From positions 930,001 to 994,000 of the forward strand of contig NZ_JAPDDT010000001.1 of NCBI RefSeq assembly GCF_025950235.1: a stretch of 64,000 bases of DNA, read 5' to 3'. A program made the position numbers and the translations under genes. This document shows, piece after piece, positions 34,278 through 43,784 of this stretch (its first letter is position 1; the number at the start of each line of letters is the position of its first letter). The notes under the pieces were generated by a model that was not told the DNA's origin, searched no databases, and was given only the letters and a program-made list of their open reading frames with translations. Source of the stretch: Luteolibacter arcticus. Its GTDB lineage: Bacteria > Verrucomicrobiota > Verrucomicrobiia > Verrucomicrobiales > Akkermansiaceae.

Positions 34278-37200
34278 ATGACTGTCGATCCTACCACCCC
34301 TTCCCCCGCCGAGGAGCCCATCGGCCGCGGGCCGGGAGCATTTCCGGTGGTGGGCGTGGGGGCCTCCGCGGGAGGGCTGGAGGCGCTACGGCAATTGCTC
34401 GCAGCATTGCCGCCGGACACGGGGATGGGCTTCGTCATCGTCCAGCATCTGGCGCCGGAGCGTGAAAGCAGTCTCGCGGAGATCCTTTCGCGCGCGACGA
34501 AGATGCCGGTGTGCGAGGTGAGCGAGGCCTGCGGCGAGCCCGAGGTCGAAGCCGACCACGTCTATGTCAGCCCGCCGGGCTGCGAGTTGATCATCGAGGG
34601 CGGCAAGCTGCGGCTGCTCCCGCAGGAACGGAATGCCAGACACCACGGCATCGACCAGTTCTTCCGCGCCTTGGCCGAGGATTGCGGGCACAAGGCGATC
34701 GGCGTGGTGCTGTCCGGCGCGATGAGCGACGGCACGCTCGGGCTGGAATCGATCAAGGCCGAGGGCGGCATTACCTTTGCCCAGGACGAGAGCGCGGAGC
34801 ACGTCAGCATGCCGCGCAGCGCGGTGGCATCCGGCTGTGTGGATTTCGTACTGCCGCCGGCCGAGATCGCCCGCGAGATTGCCCGGATCGCCCGCCATCC
34901 TTACGTCGCGCCGGCGGACCGGGCGGCGATCGAGGAGGAGCCGGGCCACGCGCGGATCGCGGAGATCGTGAACCGCGCGATGGGCGTGGATTTCACCCAT
35001 TACAAGTCCAACACGCTGCACCGCCGCATCACCCGCCGCATGGTGCTGCACAAGATGGATTCGGTGAAGGACTATGAGGACCACCTCATGAAATCGCCGG
35101 AAGAGATCGAGGCGCTCTACCAGGACATCCTGATCAACGTCACGAGCTTCTTCCGCGATCCCGAGGCTTTCGGCGCGCTTTCCGAAAAGGTCTTCCCGAA
35201 GCTGCTCGAAGGAAGATCCCGTCAGGACCCCTTGCGCATTTGGACGCTCGGCTGCTCGACCGGCGAGGAGTCGTATTCGCTGGCGATTGCCCTCGCCGAG
35301 TGCGCGGAGGCCGCGGGCAGTGACGTGCCGATGCAAATTTTCGCCACGGATCTCAATGCCACCGGCATCGCGACGGCGCGAGCGGCGATCTATTCCAAAA
35401 GCATCGCCCAGGACGTTCCGGCGGAGCGCTTGAAAAGGTTCTTCGTGGAAGAGAGCAGGTGCTACCGCATCTGCAAGCAGATCCGCGACCGCTGCATCTT
35501 CTCACGCCACAACGTGCTGGGCGATCCGCCGTTCTCGCGGGTCGATTTCATCAGTTGCCGGAATGTGCTGATCTACATGCAGCCGGTGCTACAGCAGCAG
35601 ATCGTGCCGCTGCTGCACTACGCGTTGAAGCCCGGCGGCTTCCTGTGGCTCGGCAGTTCGGAGACCGCGGGCACCTCGCGCGCCCTGTTCGAAGTGGCGG
35701 ACGCGCGGCACAAGATCTACGTGCGGCAGCCCGGTGGCAGCCCGCCGGGCACGCGCTTCCGGCCTTGGCACGGGGCCACGGCGAACAACCATTTCCCGGA
35801 GGACCACTCCGGCTCGCGGGTGCCGCCGCGCGCCCAGTTGCTCAAGGAGGCAGAGCGCGTCCTGCTCACCAAGTATGCCCCGCCTGGTGTGATCATTTCC
35901 CCGGCGATGGAGATCTTGCAGTTCCGCGGCGATACCGGTCCCTATCTCACCCCCGCAGCCGGGGCGGCCAGCCTGAACCTGCTGAAGATGCTGCGCGAGG
36001 GCCTGCTCGTCAGCGTCCGCGCAGCGATCCTGCGGGCGACCGCGGAAGGGCGGCCGGTGCGCGAGGAAGGCCTGCGGGTGAAGGACGGCAACGGCTTTCG
36101 CGAGCTGGCGGTCGAGGTGATCCCTATCCAGCCGGGAGAGGCAAACGCCGGCGGCTTCCTGGTGCTGTTCGAGGAAGGGCAAACACCCGCCACGGAAGTC
36201 GGGCACGAGGCAAACTCCCAACGGGATTCAGCCACGGGCCATGAGGAGATTTCCCGCCTCTCCCAAGAACTGATCGCCACCCGCGAGTACTTGCAGGCGG
36301 TCATCGAGCAGCAGGAAACCGTCAACGAAGAGCTGCAATCCGCCAACGAGGAAGCGCAGTCGGCCAACGAGGAGATGCAAAGTGTCAACGAGGAGCTGGA
36401 AACCTCGAAGGAAGAGATTCAATCGAGCAACGAGGAGCTCGCCACCGTCAATGACGAGCTGAACAACCGCAACGTCGAGCTCAACGAGCTCAATGACTCG
36501 CTGGCTCTGGCGCGCGACTATTCCGAAAGCATCGTGGCCAGCATGCGCAGTCCGCTGGTGGTGCTGGACGCGGGACTGCGGGTGAAGACGGCGAGCGTCG
36601 CGTTTTATGAAACCTTCCGCGTCACGCACGAAAAGACCGAGGGCCGGCTCATCTATGATTTGGGAAACGGCCAATGGAACATCGCGGCGTTGCGCGTGCT
36701 GCTGGAGGAGTTGCTGCCTCAAATGGAAGTGATCGATGACTTCGAGGTGCGGCATACCTTCGAGCAGATCGGCCCGCGCATCATGCTCCTCAACGCCCGC
36801 CGCCTCGTGCAGGGTAGCGGGAAGAACCAGCTCATCGTGCTGGCGATCGAGGACATCACCGGCCGTCGCGCCCACGAGGACGAGTTGGCCGCGCACGCCT
36901 CGGAGCTGGTTCGCGCGGACCGCAGCAAGGACGAGTTCCTCGCCATGCTTGCCCACGAGCTGCGCAACCCGCTGGCCCCGCTGCGCAATGCCGCGGAAAT
37001 CTTGCAAACGCCTGGTGCCCCTGCGGCGGCTTGCGAACACGCGCAGGGGATTCTCGCCCGCCAAGTGGGAAACATGACCCGGATGATCGACGACCTGCTG
37101 GATATCTCGCGAATCACTGAGGGCAAGATCGAGCTGCGCAAGGAAGTGGTGTCGCTGGAAGCGGTCTTCAGCGCTGCCGCAAGCCTTGCGAATCCAGCGA

Positions 37201-38027
37201 TCGAGGCGCACGGCCAGCAGCTCACGATCACCTTGCCGACCGAGCCGGTCTTCCTCAACGGCGACGCCACGCGGCTCGACCAGGTCTTCGGCAATCTCCT
37301 GGGCAACGCATGCAAATACAGCGGCTCCGGCTGCCAGATCTGGCTCACCGCCGAGCTTGTGCCGGGGCAAGGCAATGAGTCGCCGCAGGTCATCGTCCGG
37401 GTCCGCGACAACGGCATAGGCATCGCGCCCGCGCTGTTGCCGCACATCTTTGATCTCTTCGTACAAGCCACCCGCGCGTCGGATCGCGCCTACGGCGGGC
37501 TGGGAATCGGGCTCACGGTGGTTCAGCGGCTGGTGACCTTGCACGGCGGCAGCGTTGAGGTGCACAGCGATGGCTTGGGCCACGGCAGCGAGTTTGTCGT
37601 GCGCCTGCCGATCTTGCCCGGCCGTTCCGCTCCGCCGCCACCGTGCGCAGCACCGGCGGTCGAACGTTCGTTCCGCATGCTCATCGTGGATGACAATGTG
37701 GATGCGGCGGAAACAATGGCCCTGCTCCAGGAATTGCGCGGCCACCAGACCCGCTTCGCTCACTCCGGTCCAGCCGCCCTTGCCCTCGCGGCGGAGTTCC
37801 TGCCGGAAGTCGTGCTGCTGGACATCGGCCTGCCGGGGATGGACGGCTACGAGGTTGCCCGGGCGCTGCGGGCGATCCCGGAATTGGACGGTGCCTTCCT
37901 GGTGGCCATGACCGGCTACGGCAGCGACGAGCACCGGGCTCGCGCCAAGGAGGCCGGCTTCGACGAGCATCTGGTGAAGCCCGCAGACCTCCAATTGCTG
38001 CAGGAGTGGCTGTGGGCGCGGGCTTGA
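34278..38027 (+). CDS. CheB-CheR-PAS-histidine kinase-receiver fusion protein
   Basis: 1,249 residues with no membrane segment. Domains: CheB methylesterase (about 20-205; Ser in VGASAGGLEAL, His in VQHLAP, Asp in AMSDGTLGL). CheR methyltransferase (about 217-485; NVTSFFRDPEAF, SAM-binding WTLGCSTGEESYS). A long coiled coil of repeated N-E-E-L/M-Q-S units (about 655-745). PAS (about 750-865). HisKA with phosphoacceptor His in LAHELRNPLAPL (about 893). HATPase (N box GNACKYSG, G boxes DNGIGIA and GGLGIGLTV). C-terminal receiver (about 1130-1249, phospho-Asp in VLLDIGLPG, Lys in LVKPADL). This class joins chemotaxis-type methylation enzymes to two-component output. No chemoreceptor or CheA gene is nearby. 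Confidence 0.92.
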   Translation: MTVDPTTPSPAEEPIGRGPGAFPVVGVGASAGGLEALRQLLAALPPDTGMGFVIVQHLAPERESSLAEILSRATKMPVCEVSEACGEPEVEADHVYVSPPGCELIIEGGKLRLLPQERNARHHGIDQFFRALAEDCGHKAIGVVLSGAMSDGTLGLESIKAEGGITFAQDESAEHVSMPRSAVASGCVDFVLPPAEIAREIARIARHPYVAPADRAAIEEEPGHARIAEIVNRAMGVDFTHYKSNTLHRRITRRMVLHKMDSVKDYEDHLMKSPEEIEALYQDILINVTSFFRDPEAFGALSEKVFPKLLEGRSRQDPLRIWTLGCSTGEESYSLAIALAECAEAAGSDVPMQIFATDLNATGIATARAAIYSKSIAQDVPAERLKRFFVEESRCYRICKQIRDRCIFSRHNVLGDPPFSRVDFISCRNVLIYMQPVLQQQIVPLLHYALKPGGFLWLGSSETAGTSRALFEVADARHKIYVRQPGGSPPGTRFRPWHGATANNHFPEDHSGSRVPPRAQLLKEAERVLLTKYAPPGVIISPAMEILQFRGDTGPYLTPAAGAASLNLLKMLREGLLVSVRAAILRATAEGRPVREEGLRVKDGNGFRELAVEVIPIQPGEANAGGFLVLFEEGQTPATEVGHEANSQRDSATGHEEISRLSQELIATREYLQAVIEQQETVNEELQSANEEAQSANEEMQSVNEELETSKEEIQSSNEELATVNDELNNRNVELNELNDSLALARDYSESIVASMRSPLVVLDAGLRVKTASVAFYETFRVTHEKTEGRLIYDLGNGQWNIAALRVLLEELLPQMEVIDDFEVRHTFEQIGPRIMLLNARRLVQGSGKNQLIVLAIEDITGRRAHEDELAAHASELVRADRSKDEFLAMLAHELRNPLAPLRNAAEILQTPGAPAAACEHAQGILARQVGNMTRMIDDLLDISRITEGKIELRKEVVSLEAVFSAAASLANPAIEAHGQQLTITLPTEPVFLNGDATRLDQVFGNLLGNACKYSGSGCQIWLTAELVPGQGNESPQVIVRVRDNGIGIAPALLPHIFDLFVQATRASDRAYGGLGIGLTVVQRLVTLHGGSVEVHSDGLGHGSEFVVRLPILPGRSAPPPPCAAPAVERSFRMLIVDDNVDAAETMALLQELRGHQTRFAHSGPAALALAAEFLPEVVLLDIGLPGMDGYEVARALRAIPELDGAFLVAMTGYGSDEHRARAKEAGFDEHLVKPADLQLLQEWLWARA

Positions 38028-38063
38028 AGTCGTCTAGCGGCCCAAGCTTGGCGCTTTCATTCG

Positions 38064-38564
38064 TTAAGTTGGCCGCGGAACGTCCGCCATCAGATCGGGC
38101 GCGGCTTCGTGGCGGATGAAGAGGAGGCCGATGAAGTTGATGGCGAAGGCGGCCAAGAGGCACGGAACTCCGGGACCGTAGGAATTCAAGGGATCGAGCA
38201 AGTCGACTCCAACGATTCCTCCGAACCCACAAGTGGCTATGCCCGCGGGAAGGACAATCACCCACCATGCAAGCCGGGATCGTTTCAGGACAGGGACCAG
38301 AAACGGCGCTAACACCACCAGGAGGGTCGCGCAGAGAAAGGAAGCCGCTGCGATCATCCCGCGAAATTCAGTGAAGTCCGCGTCCTTGAGGAACCCGATG
38401 AGCTCTAACCAGATCTCCCATCCCCTTTCAGGGGTTTTCTCCACGGTCGAAGGATCTGAATCGTAATCGACAACCAGAAAATGGAACGCCACGAAGGCGA
38501 TCAGCGCCGTGATCAGCAGCGCAAGCGCCACCAAATTCATCCGCCGGGCGTGAGACTGAGCCAT
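38064..38564 (-). CDS. Membrane protein, hypothetical, four helices
   Basis: 166 residues with four hydrophobic helices: LVALALLITALIAFVAFHFLVV, MIAAASFLCATLLVVLAPFLV, WWVIVLPAGIATCGFGGIVGV and PCLLAAFAINFIGLLFI. The first loop (about 45 residues) is acidic. No family is recognised. It starts MAQSHARRMNLV; the twin hairpins at 38580-38622 lie just upstream of it, between it and the nuoN stop. Confidence 0.6.
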   Translation of the reverse strand: MAQSHARRMNLVALALLITALIAFVAFHFLVVDYDSDPSTVEKTPERGWEIWLELIGFLKDADFTEFRGMIAAASFLCATLLVVLAPFLVPVLKRSRLAWWVIVLPAGIATCGFGGIVGVDLLDPLNSYGPGVPCLLAAFAINFIGLLFIRHEAAPDLMADVPRPT

Positions 38565-38579
38565 GCGCGAGGATAAGGG

Positions 38580-38622
38580 GTGTCGACATCCTGTCGACAC
38601 AGTGTGGACGGAACGTCCACAC
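38580..38622. repeat. Twin perfect hairpins after nuoN
   Basis: Two adjacent palindromes of identical design: GTGTCGACA - TCC - TGTCGACAC (38580-38600) and GTGTGGACG - GAA - CGTCCACAC (38602-38622). Each has a 9-bp perfect stem and a 3-nt loop, and they are separated by one base. They stand between the 3' end of the nuo operon and the next minus-strand gene. The first matches the palindrome at 3118-3138. Confidence 0.75.
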
Positions 38623-38625
38623 GCC

Positions 38626-40101
38626 TCAATCCATCAGCCACAGGATCGGCTGCGGCCAGACGCCCAAGACGAGCACGGCGAGCGTCAACGCAACCACGCA
38701 GGTCCGCGTAATCTCCGGCAGCACCAGCGGCTTCGCGTCGCCCGCGGGGGCTTCCCACCAGATGGCGCGGATGATCTTGAAGTAGTAGTAGAAGCCGGCG
38801 GCGGCACCGATGAAGGCAAGGCCGACGCCCCACCAGAGCTTCGCTTCCACCGCGAGCGAGAAGACGAAGAACTTGCCGAGGAAGCCGGCAGTCAGCGGCA
38901 CGCCGGCGAGAGCTGCCATAATGACGGTCACTCCGATGGCGAGCGTCGGGTTGCGCTTGCCGAGGCCATTGAAGGCGTCGATCTGCTCGGAGCCGGTCTG
39001 GATGCGGACCTGCGCCAGCACGAAGAAGCTCGCGAGCGTCATCAGCAGATAGGTGGCGAGGTAGAACGATACGGTCTGGATCGAGCTGAGACCCGAGATG
39101 CTGGGAGCCTTCCAGGCAGCGAGCGCGAGCACGAGGAAGCCTGCGTGGGCGATCGACGAGTAGGCAAGCAGCCGCTTGAAGTTCGTCTGCGCGATGGCGG
39201 CGAGATTGCCGAAGAGCAGCGTGGCACCGGCCATGATGGCGAGCATCAGGGTGACCTGGGCGGCCACCGGTGAATTGGCCTGGAGCAACGGGTCAAGGAA
39301 GCGGATCAGCAGGATGAAGCCCGCGGCCTTCGAGCCAACGGACAGGAAGGCGGTGGTCGGAGTCGGCGCGCCTTGATAGACATCAGGGATCCAGACCTGC
39401 ATCGGCACCGCGCCGATCTTGAAGCCGAGGGCGATGAGAATGAGGGCGATGCCGAAAAGCAGCGGCGTCGTGGATGGCAGCTGGGAGATCGCGGATGGCA
39501 GCTGTTCGAGACTCATCGTGCCCGTGGAGCCGTAGATCCACGCGATGCCATAAACGAGGAAGCCGGTGCTGAGCGCGCCGAGAATGAGATACTTCACGCC
39601 TGCCTCGAGCGAGCCGACATTGCGGCGTAGGAAGGCGACGAGGATGTAGAAGGTGATGGTGACCAGCTCGAGCGCCACAAAGGCACCGGCAAGGTCTTTC
39701 GCGGAAGCCATCCACATCATACCCGCGCAGGCGAAGACCGGGAGCGCGTAGTATTCTCCGGTGCCATCTTCCGAGCCCGGGTCATCGGTGAAGCGCGAGA
39801 GGATCGAGCGGAAATCGATCGACATTAGCACCACGAGGATCGTGGTGACCAGCGCGAAGCCCTTGTAGAAGCGGGCAAGCCAGTCGAAGGCGTAGAAGTT
39901 CCAGAGCGGCCACTTCGCCCAGGTGGCATCCGGCTTGTCGTCGGGCCCGATGGCGAAGAACGAAAAGACCAGGATGAACGCGAGACCCGCCGCGGCGGAG
40001 AAACCGACGAATTTCTTCGACTTGCTGGGACCGAAGGCTTCGACCATCAGCAACAGCAGGCCGAGGAAAACGGTCAGGGCTTCGAGGTAGTAGGCGGGCA
40101 T
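38626..40101 (-). CDS. nuoN: NADH-quinone oxidoreductase subunit N
   Basis: A 491-residue antiporter-like membrane subunit of complex I, with about 14 helices, that carries out one proton-pumping step. Family residues are visible: FVALELVTITFYILVAF (Glu of the fifth helix), AGVKYLILGALSTGF (Lys), and FKIGAVPMQVWIPDVYQGAPTP with the His/Lys-type channel region. AYSSIAHAGFLVLALAA is the discontinuous helix region. It is the last gene of the operon, starting 43 bp after the nuoM stop; that gap contains a 10-bp direct repeat. Confidence 0.95.
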   Translation of the reverse strand: MPAYYLEALTVFLGLLLLMVEAFGPSKSKKFVGFSAAAGLAFILVFSFFAIGPDDKPDATWAKWPLWNFYAFDWLARFYKGFALVTTILVVLMSIDFRSILSRFTDDPGSEDGTGEYYALPVFACAGMMWMASAKDLAGAFVALELVTITFYILVAFLRRNVGSLEAGVKYLILGALSTGFLVYGIAWIYGSTGTMSLEQLPSAISQLPSTTPLLFGIALILIALGFKIGAVPMQVWIPDVYQGAPTPTTAFLSVGSKAAGFILLIRFLDPLLQANSPVAAQVTLMLAIMAGATLLFGNLAAIAQTNFKRLLAYSSIAHAGFLVLALAAWKAPSISGLSSIQTVSFYLATYLLMTLASFFVLAQVRIQTGSEQIDAFNGLGKRNPTLAIGVTVIMAALAGVPLTAGFLGKFFVFSLAVEAKLWWGVGLAFIGAAAGFYYYFKIIRAIWWEAPAGDAKPLVLPEITRTCVVALTLAVLVLGVWPQPILWLMD

Positions 40102-40116
40102 GGGAAGAAGCGAAAA

Positions 40117-40140
40117 GTGATCAGTGACCGGTGATCAGTG
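40117..40140. repeat. 10-bp direct repeat between nuoM and nuoN
   Basis: GTGATCAGTG occurs twice with a 4-bp spacer (ACCG) in the 43-bp gap. The unit is itself partly palindromic (TGATCA). It is one of three different repeats found in the gaps of this operon. Confidence 0.6.
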
Positions 40141-40144
40141 GAAA

Positions 40145-41608
40145 TCACTTGTTGAGAAACTGAAGGAGCAGGTTCGGGTAGAGGCCGACGGCGAGCAGCG
40201 CGACCGCGAGGAGCAGCGCCGGGATGCGGTCGGCAAGGGTCAGGTCGGCGGCACCATCGGTGGCGCGGACGCTTTCGCCCTGGAAGATCCGGCGATAGGC
40301 ACGGAGCATGTAGATCGCGCTGATGACCACACCCCAGATCGCGAGGATGCAGGTGATCTGCACCGGGCCAAGGCCGACGGCGGGATCGTAGTTCTGGAAG
40401 GACGAGAGGAAGACCATCACTTCGCCCGCGAAGTTGGCGAGGCCGGGCAGGCCGATCGACGCCATGCCGACCATGCCAAACAGGAAGGCGAGGCCGGGCG
40501 CGGACTTGGCAAGGCCGCCGAGGTCGGAAAGCTCGAGTGTGCCGGTGTTGCGCTCGATGCGATCGGCGAGGCCGAAGAGCATGGCAATCGAGACGCCGTG
40601 AGCGAACATCAGCAGCACCGCGGCCGGCTCGGCGAGGTCGTTGACCTGGCCATTAGCTTTCGCCGCGGCAAGCGCGGCGATGGCGAGGAAGATGTAGCCC
40701 ATGTGCATCACCGACGAATTGCCGAGCATGCCATCGAGGCGCTTCTGACTGATCGTCACGAGGCCCACCCACAGGATATTGCCGAGCAGCAGCACACAGA
40801 GCGGGACGAGCCAAGCGTTGAGACCTTCGGGAACCAGCGGGATGGCAAGGCGGAGCAGACCATAGAGGCCGAACTTCTTCAGCACGCCCGCATGCAGCAT
40901 GGCAGTCGGAGCCGGAGCGCTTGCGTAGGCCGGAGCGGCCCAAGAGTGGAATGGGAACAGCGAGACCAGCACGCCGAAGCCAACGATCAGCAGTCCGGCG
41001 ATGCCCTTCTGCGAGGCGGCATCGATCTTGAGCGAGCCTTCATTCGCCGCCTTCACCATCGTCGGGATGTCGAAGGTGCCGGCAAGGTTGGCGAGCCAGA
41101 CAAGGCCGGCGAGCAGGACGATCGAGCCGAGGCCGAGGTAGATGGTGATCTTCCAAGCCGCATCCTTGCGGTCGCCGCGACCGAGGATGCCGATCATGAG
41201 GAAGGTCGGGATCAGCGCGAGCTCGTGGAAGGCGTAGAAGAAGAACAGGTCGGTAGCGGCGAAGGCACCGATGGCGCCCGCAGAGATCAGCAGCGAGGAG
41301 CCGTAGTAGAGTGTCTCGCGGCCTTCAGGGGCCTTGCCGGAAAGCAGCGCGGCAAGCGTGACGATCACAGACAGCAGCACCATGATCAGGCTCATGCCGT
41401 CCTGGAAGCCGAGCGCAAGGTGGAGCGCGGGCTTTTCAAGAACGGGCAGCGAAATCGACCATAGCTTGGCGTTTTCCCAGGACGTCGCGGCCCAGAGTCC
41501 GATCACGAGATTGGCCACACCGGCAGCAATGGCAGCCTTGCGCGCGGGCGCACCGGCGAGCATCGCCACGAACGCCAGCAGAGGAAGTAGAACAAGGACG
41601 AGGAGCAT
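40145..41608 (-). CDS. nuoM: NADH-quinone oxidoreductase subunit M
   Basis: A 487-residue antiporter-like subunit of complex I. The essential Glu lies in FFYAFHELALIPTFLMIG and the essential Lys in LHAGVLKKFGLYGLLRL. FPFHSWAAPAYASAPAPTAM is the family signature before it, where the usual LPDAH is replaced by AAPAY. It ends 44 bp before nuoN, and nuoL ends 3 bp before its start, so it is tightly coupled within the operon. Confidence 0.95.
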   Translation of the reverse strand: MLLVLVLLPLLAFVAMLAGAPARKAAIAAGVANLVIGLWAATSWENAKLWSISLPVLEKPALHLALGFQDGMSLIMVLLSVIVTLAALLSGKAPEGRETLYYGSSLLISAGAIGAFAATDLFFFYAFHELALIPTFLMIGILGRGDRKDAAWKITIYLGLGSIVLLAGLVWLANLAGTFDIPTMVKAANEGSLKIDAASQKGIAGLLIVGFGVLVSLFPFHSWAAPAYASAPAPTAMLHAGVLKKFGLYGLLRLAIPLVPEGLNAWLVPLCVLLLGNILWVGLVTISQKRLDGMLGNSSVMHMGYIFLAIAALAAAKANGQVNDLAEPAAVLLMFAHGVSIAMLFGLADRIERNTGTLELSDLGGLAKSAPGLAFLFGMVGMASIGLPGLANFAGEVMVFLSSFQNYDPAVGLGPVQITCILAIWGVVISAIYMLRAYRRIFQGESVRATDGAADLTLADRIPALLLAVALLAVGLYPNLLLQFLNK

Positions 41609-41611
41609 GGC

Positions 41612-43423
41612 TCAGAACGCGGTGAAGTAGATGACGAGGATGACGCCGATGCCGAAAGCGAACGCGTAGCCTTGGAGATTGCCCGACTGGACCCGGCGGA
41701 ACAGACCGCCGAAACTTTCCGCCAGGCGGCTGAAGCCACCGACGATCAGGCCATTGATGAGGAACTCATCGAAGAAGTGGACGACGGCCGCGAAGGCGTC
41801 CTGGAAGTAGCGGACGATGACGTTGTCGTAGAAGGCGTCGATCTTGAGGCGATCGCGGAAGAAGGGGATCGAAATCGGATCGCGTTCCTTGCCGTTGTAG
41901 AGGACGAAGCCGGCGATCAGGCCGAGCACCAGGGACCCAATGGATGCGCCGAGAATGATCGAGTGACCTTCATGATGACCATGGGCGTGAACCCGGGGAT
42001 CCATCGCATTGAGCGGGCCGGTAAGCCAAGCGGAGCCGATTGCCATGCCCGCTAGCAGGATCAAAGGAAGCAACATGAGCGGCCCCACCTCGTGGGCGTG
42101 ATCGGAATTGTCGGAACGGGTCTTTCCAAGGAAGGTGACAACGAAGGCGCGGGTCATGTAGAAGGTCGTCAGGAAGGCGACGAAGACGGCGATTCCGAAC
42201 AGCCACTTGTTGCCCCCATAGGCAGCGGCGAGGATTTCTTCCTTTGAGTAGAAACCGGAAGTGACGAACGGCACGGCGATCAACGCTGCGGTGCCGATCA
42301 AGAAGGTGAGGCCAGTGAATGGCATCTTCTTAAACAGCCCGCCCATCTTCCAGATGTCCTGCTCGTGGTGGCAGGCGTAGATGATTGCGCCGGAGCCAAG
42401 GAAGAGCAGCGCCTTGAACCAAGCGTGGGTGAAGAGGTGGAACATGCCGGCCTCGCCCGCGAGCAGACCCACGGCCATCACCATGTAGCCGAGCTGCGAC
42501 AGCGTCGAGTAGGCGAGGATCTTCTTGATGTCGTTCTGCTGGGTCGCCATCAGCGCGGCGCACAGCGAAGTGATGCCGCCGATCCAAGCGATGGTCTCGC
42601 CGGAGAAGTTATCGAAGGCTTCAGCTCCAATCGAGAGCTGGACGCGGAAGAGCATGTAAACGCCGGCCGCCACCATCGTCGCTGCGTGAATCAGCGCGGA
42701 CACCGGGGTCGGGCCTTCCATCGCGTCCGGCAACCAGACGTGGAGCGGCATCTGGGCGGATTTGCCGACCGCGCCGCAGAAGACGCAGAGCAGCGCGGCA
42801 CCCAGCACACCGGTCGAAACCGTGGCCAATCCACCACCAGCGGCCCATTCCTTCATGCCAGCGAAGCCGAGGTGACCGGTGATGCCCCACAGCATTAGGA
42901 TGCCGATCATGAAACCGAAGTCCCCCACCCGGTTCACGATGAACGCTTTCTTGGCGGCATCTGCGGCGGAGGCTTTCTGATACCAGTGACCGATCAGCAG
43001 GTAGGAGCTGAGGCCGACCAGCTCCCAGAACATGAAGGTCATGATGAAATTCGACGCCAGCACGATGCCGGTCATCGAAAACATGAAGAGCGAGAGGCAG
43101 GTGAAGTAGCGCGCCTTGGCGCTGTCGTCGGCCATGTAGGCCAACGAGAAGATGTGAACCAACAAGCCGATGCCCGTAACCACGATCATCATACCGGTGG
43201 ACAGCTTGTCCAAGGTGATGCCGATCTGGAGATGGAAGTCGCCAACGCTGAGCCAATCGATCGGCTTGGGTGCATCGGTCTTGCCGAGCAGCATCAGCGA
43301 AATGCCGAACGTCACCGCGACGGAGACGACCGACACCATCGACGCGATGAAGGCGTTCCGCTTGAGATAAAGCTGGTTCGCCGCGGCGGCGATCAGCGGG
43401 AGGAACAGGAGGACCCAGGCCAT
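41612..43423 (-). CDS. nuoL: NADH-quinone oxidoreductase subunit L
   Basis: 603 residues, the largest membrane subunit, with the antiporter-like core and the C-terminal lateral helix. Signatures: FMFWELVGLSSYLLIGHWYQK (essential Glu), AQMPLHVWLPDAMEGPTPVSALIHAATMVAAGVYML (His/Lys channel residues), YSTLSQLGYMVMAVGL. A His-rich loop (VHAHGHHEGHS, about residue 475) precedes the last helices. Its start codon overlaps the first copy of a 14-bp tandem repeat. Confidence 0.95.
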   Translation of the reverse strand: MAWVLLFLPLIAAAANQLYLKRNAFIASMVSVVSVAVTFGISLMLLGKTDAPKPIDWLSVGDFHLQIGITLDKLSTGMMIVVTGIGLLVHIFSLAYMADDSAKARYFTCLSLFMFSMTGIVLASNFIMTFMFWELVGLSSYLLIGHWYQKASAADAAKKAFIVNRVGDFGFMIGILMLWGITGHLGFAGMKEWAAGGGLATVSTGVLGAALLCVFCGAVGKSAQMPLHVWLPDAMEGPTPVSALIHAATMVAAGVYMLFRVQLSIGAEAFDNFSGETIAWIGGITSLCAALMATQQNDIKKILAYSTLSQLGYMVMAVGLLAGEAGMFHLFTHAWFKALLFLGSGAIIYACHHEQDIWKMGGLFKKMPFTGLTFLIGTAALIAVPFVTSGFYSKEEILAAAYGGNKWLFGIAVFVAFLTTFYMTRAFVVTFLGKTRSDNSDHAHEVGPLMLLPLILLAGMAIGSAWLTGPLNAMDPRVHAHGHHEGHSIILGASIGSLVLGLIAGFVLYNGKERDPISIPFFRDRLKIDAFYDNVIVRYFQDAFAAVVHFFDEFLINGLIVGGFSRLAESFGGLFRRVQSGNLQGYAFAFGIGVILVIYFTAF

Positions 43424-43449
43424 TGTCGATTGAAGATTGTCGATTGAAG
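43422..43449. repeat. Tandem 14-bp repeat at the nuoK-nuoL junction
   Basis: ATTGTCGATTGAAG occurs twice without spacer, starting inside the nuoL start codon and filling most of the 40-bp gap to the nuoK stop. It may affect translation initiation of nuoL. Confidence 0.7.
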
Positions 43450-43463
43450 ATTTGCCGGTGGCC

Positions 43464-43781
43464 TCAGCCGCGCATGCTGGTGAGGCCGTCGGTGCTGATC
43501 GTCTGCCGGGCCCGGTAGAGCGCGACGATGATGGCTAGGCCCACCGCCACCTCGGCGGCGGCAACGGTGATCACGAAGAAGACCAGCATCTGGCCATGGT
43601 AGTCCGGCAGGCCGTTCGCACCGTGGAAGCGCGAAAAAGCCACCAGCGTGAGGTTCGCGGCGCTGAGCATCAGCTCGAGGCACATGAAGACCACGATGAT
43701 GTTCCGCCGCAGCACCACGCCGCTAAGGCCGATGGCGAACAGCAGTCCGGAAACGAGAAGATAGTCGTGAAGGGAGGCCAT
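43464..43781 (-). CDS. nuoK: NADH-quinone oxidoreductase subunit K
   Basis: 105 residues, three helices. Both conserved membrane glutamates are present: [16 protein letters not shown] (about residue 36) and [19 protein letters not shown] (about 72). The gap to nuoJ is only 3 bp. The length and fold are exactly those of the family. Confidence 0.95.
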   Translation of the reverse strand: MASLHDYLLVSGLLFAIGLSGVVLRRNIIVVFMCLELMLSAANLTLVAFSRFHGANGLPDYHGQMLVFFVITVAAAEVAVGLAIIVALYRARQTISTDGLTSMRG

Positions 43782-43784
43782 GGC

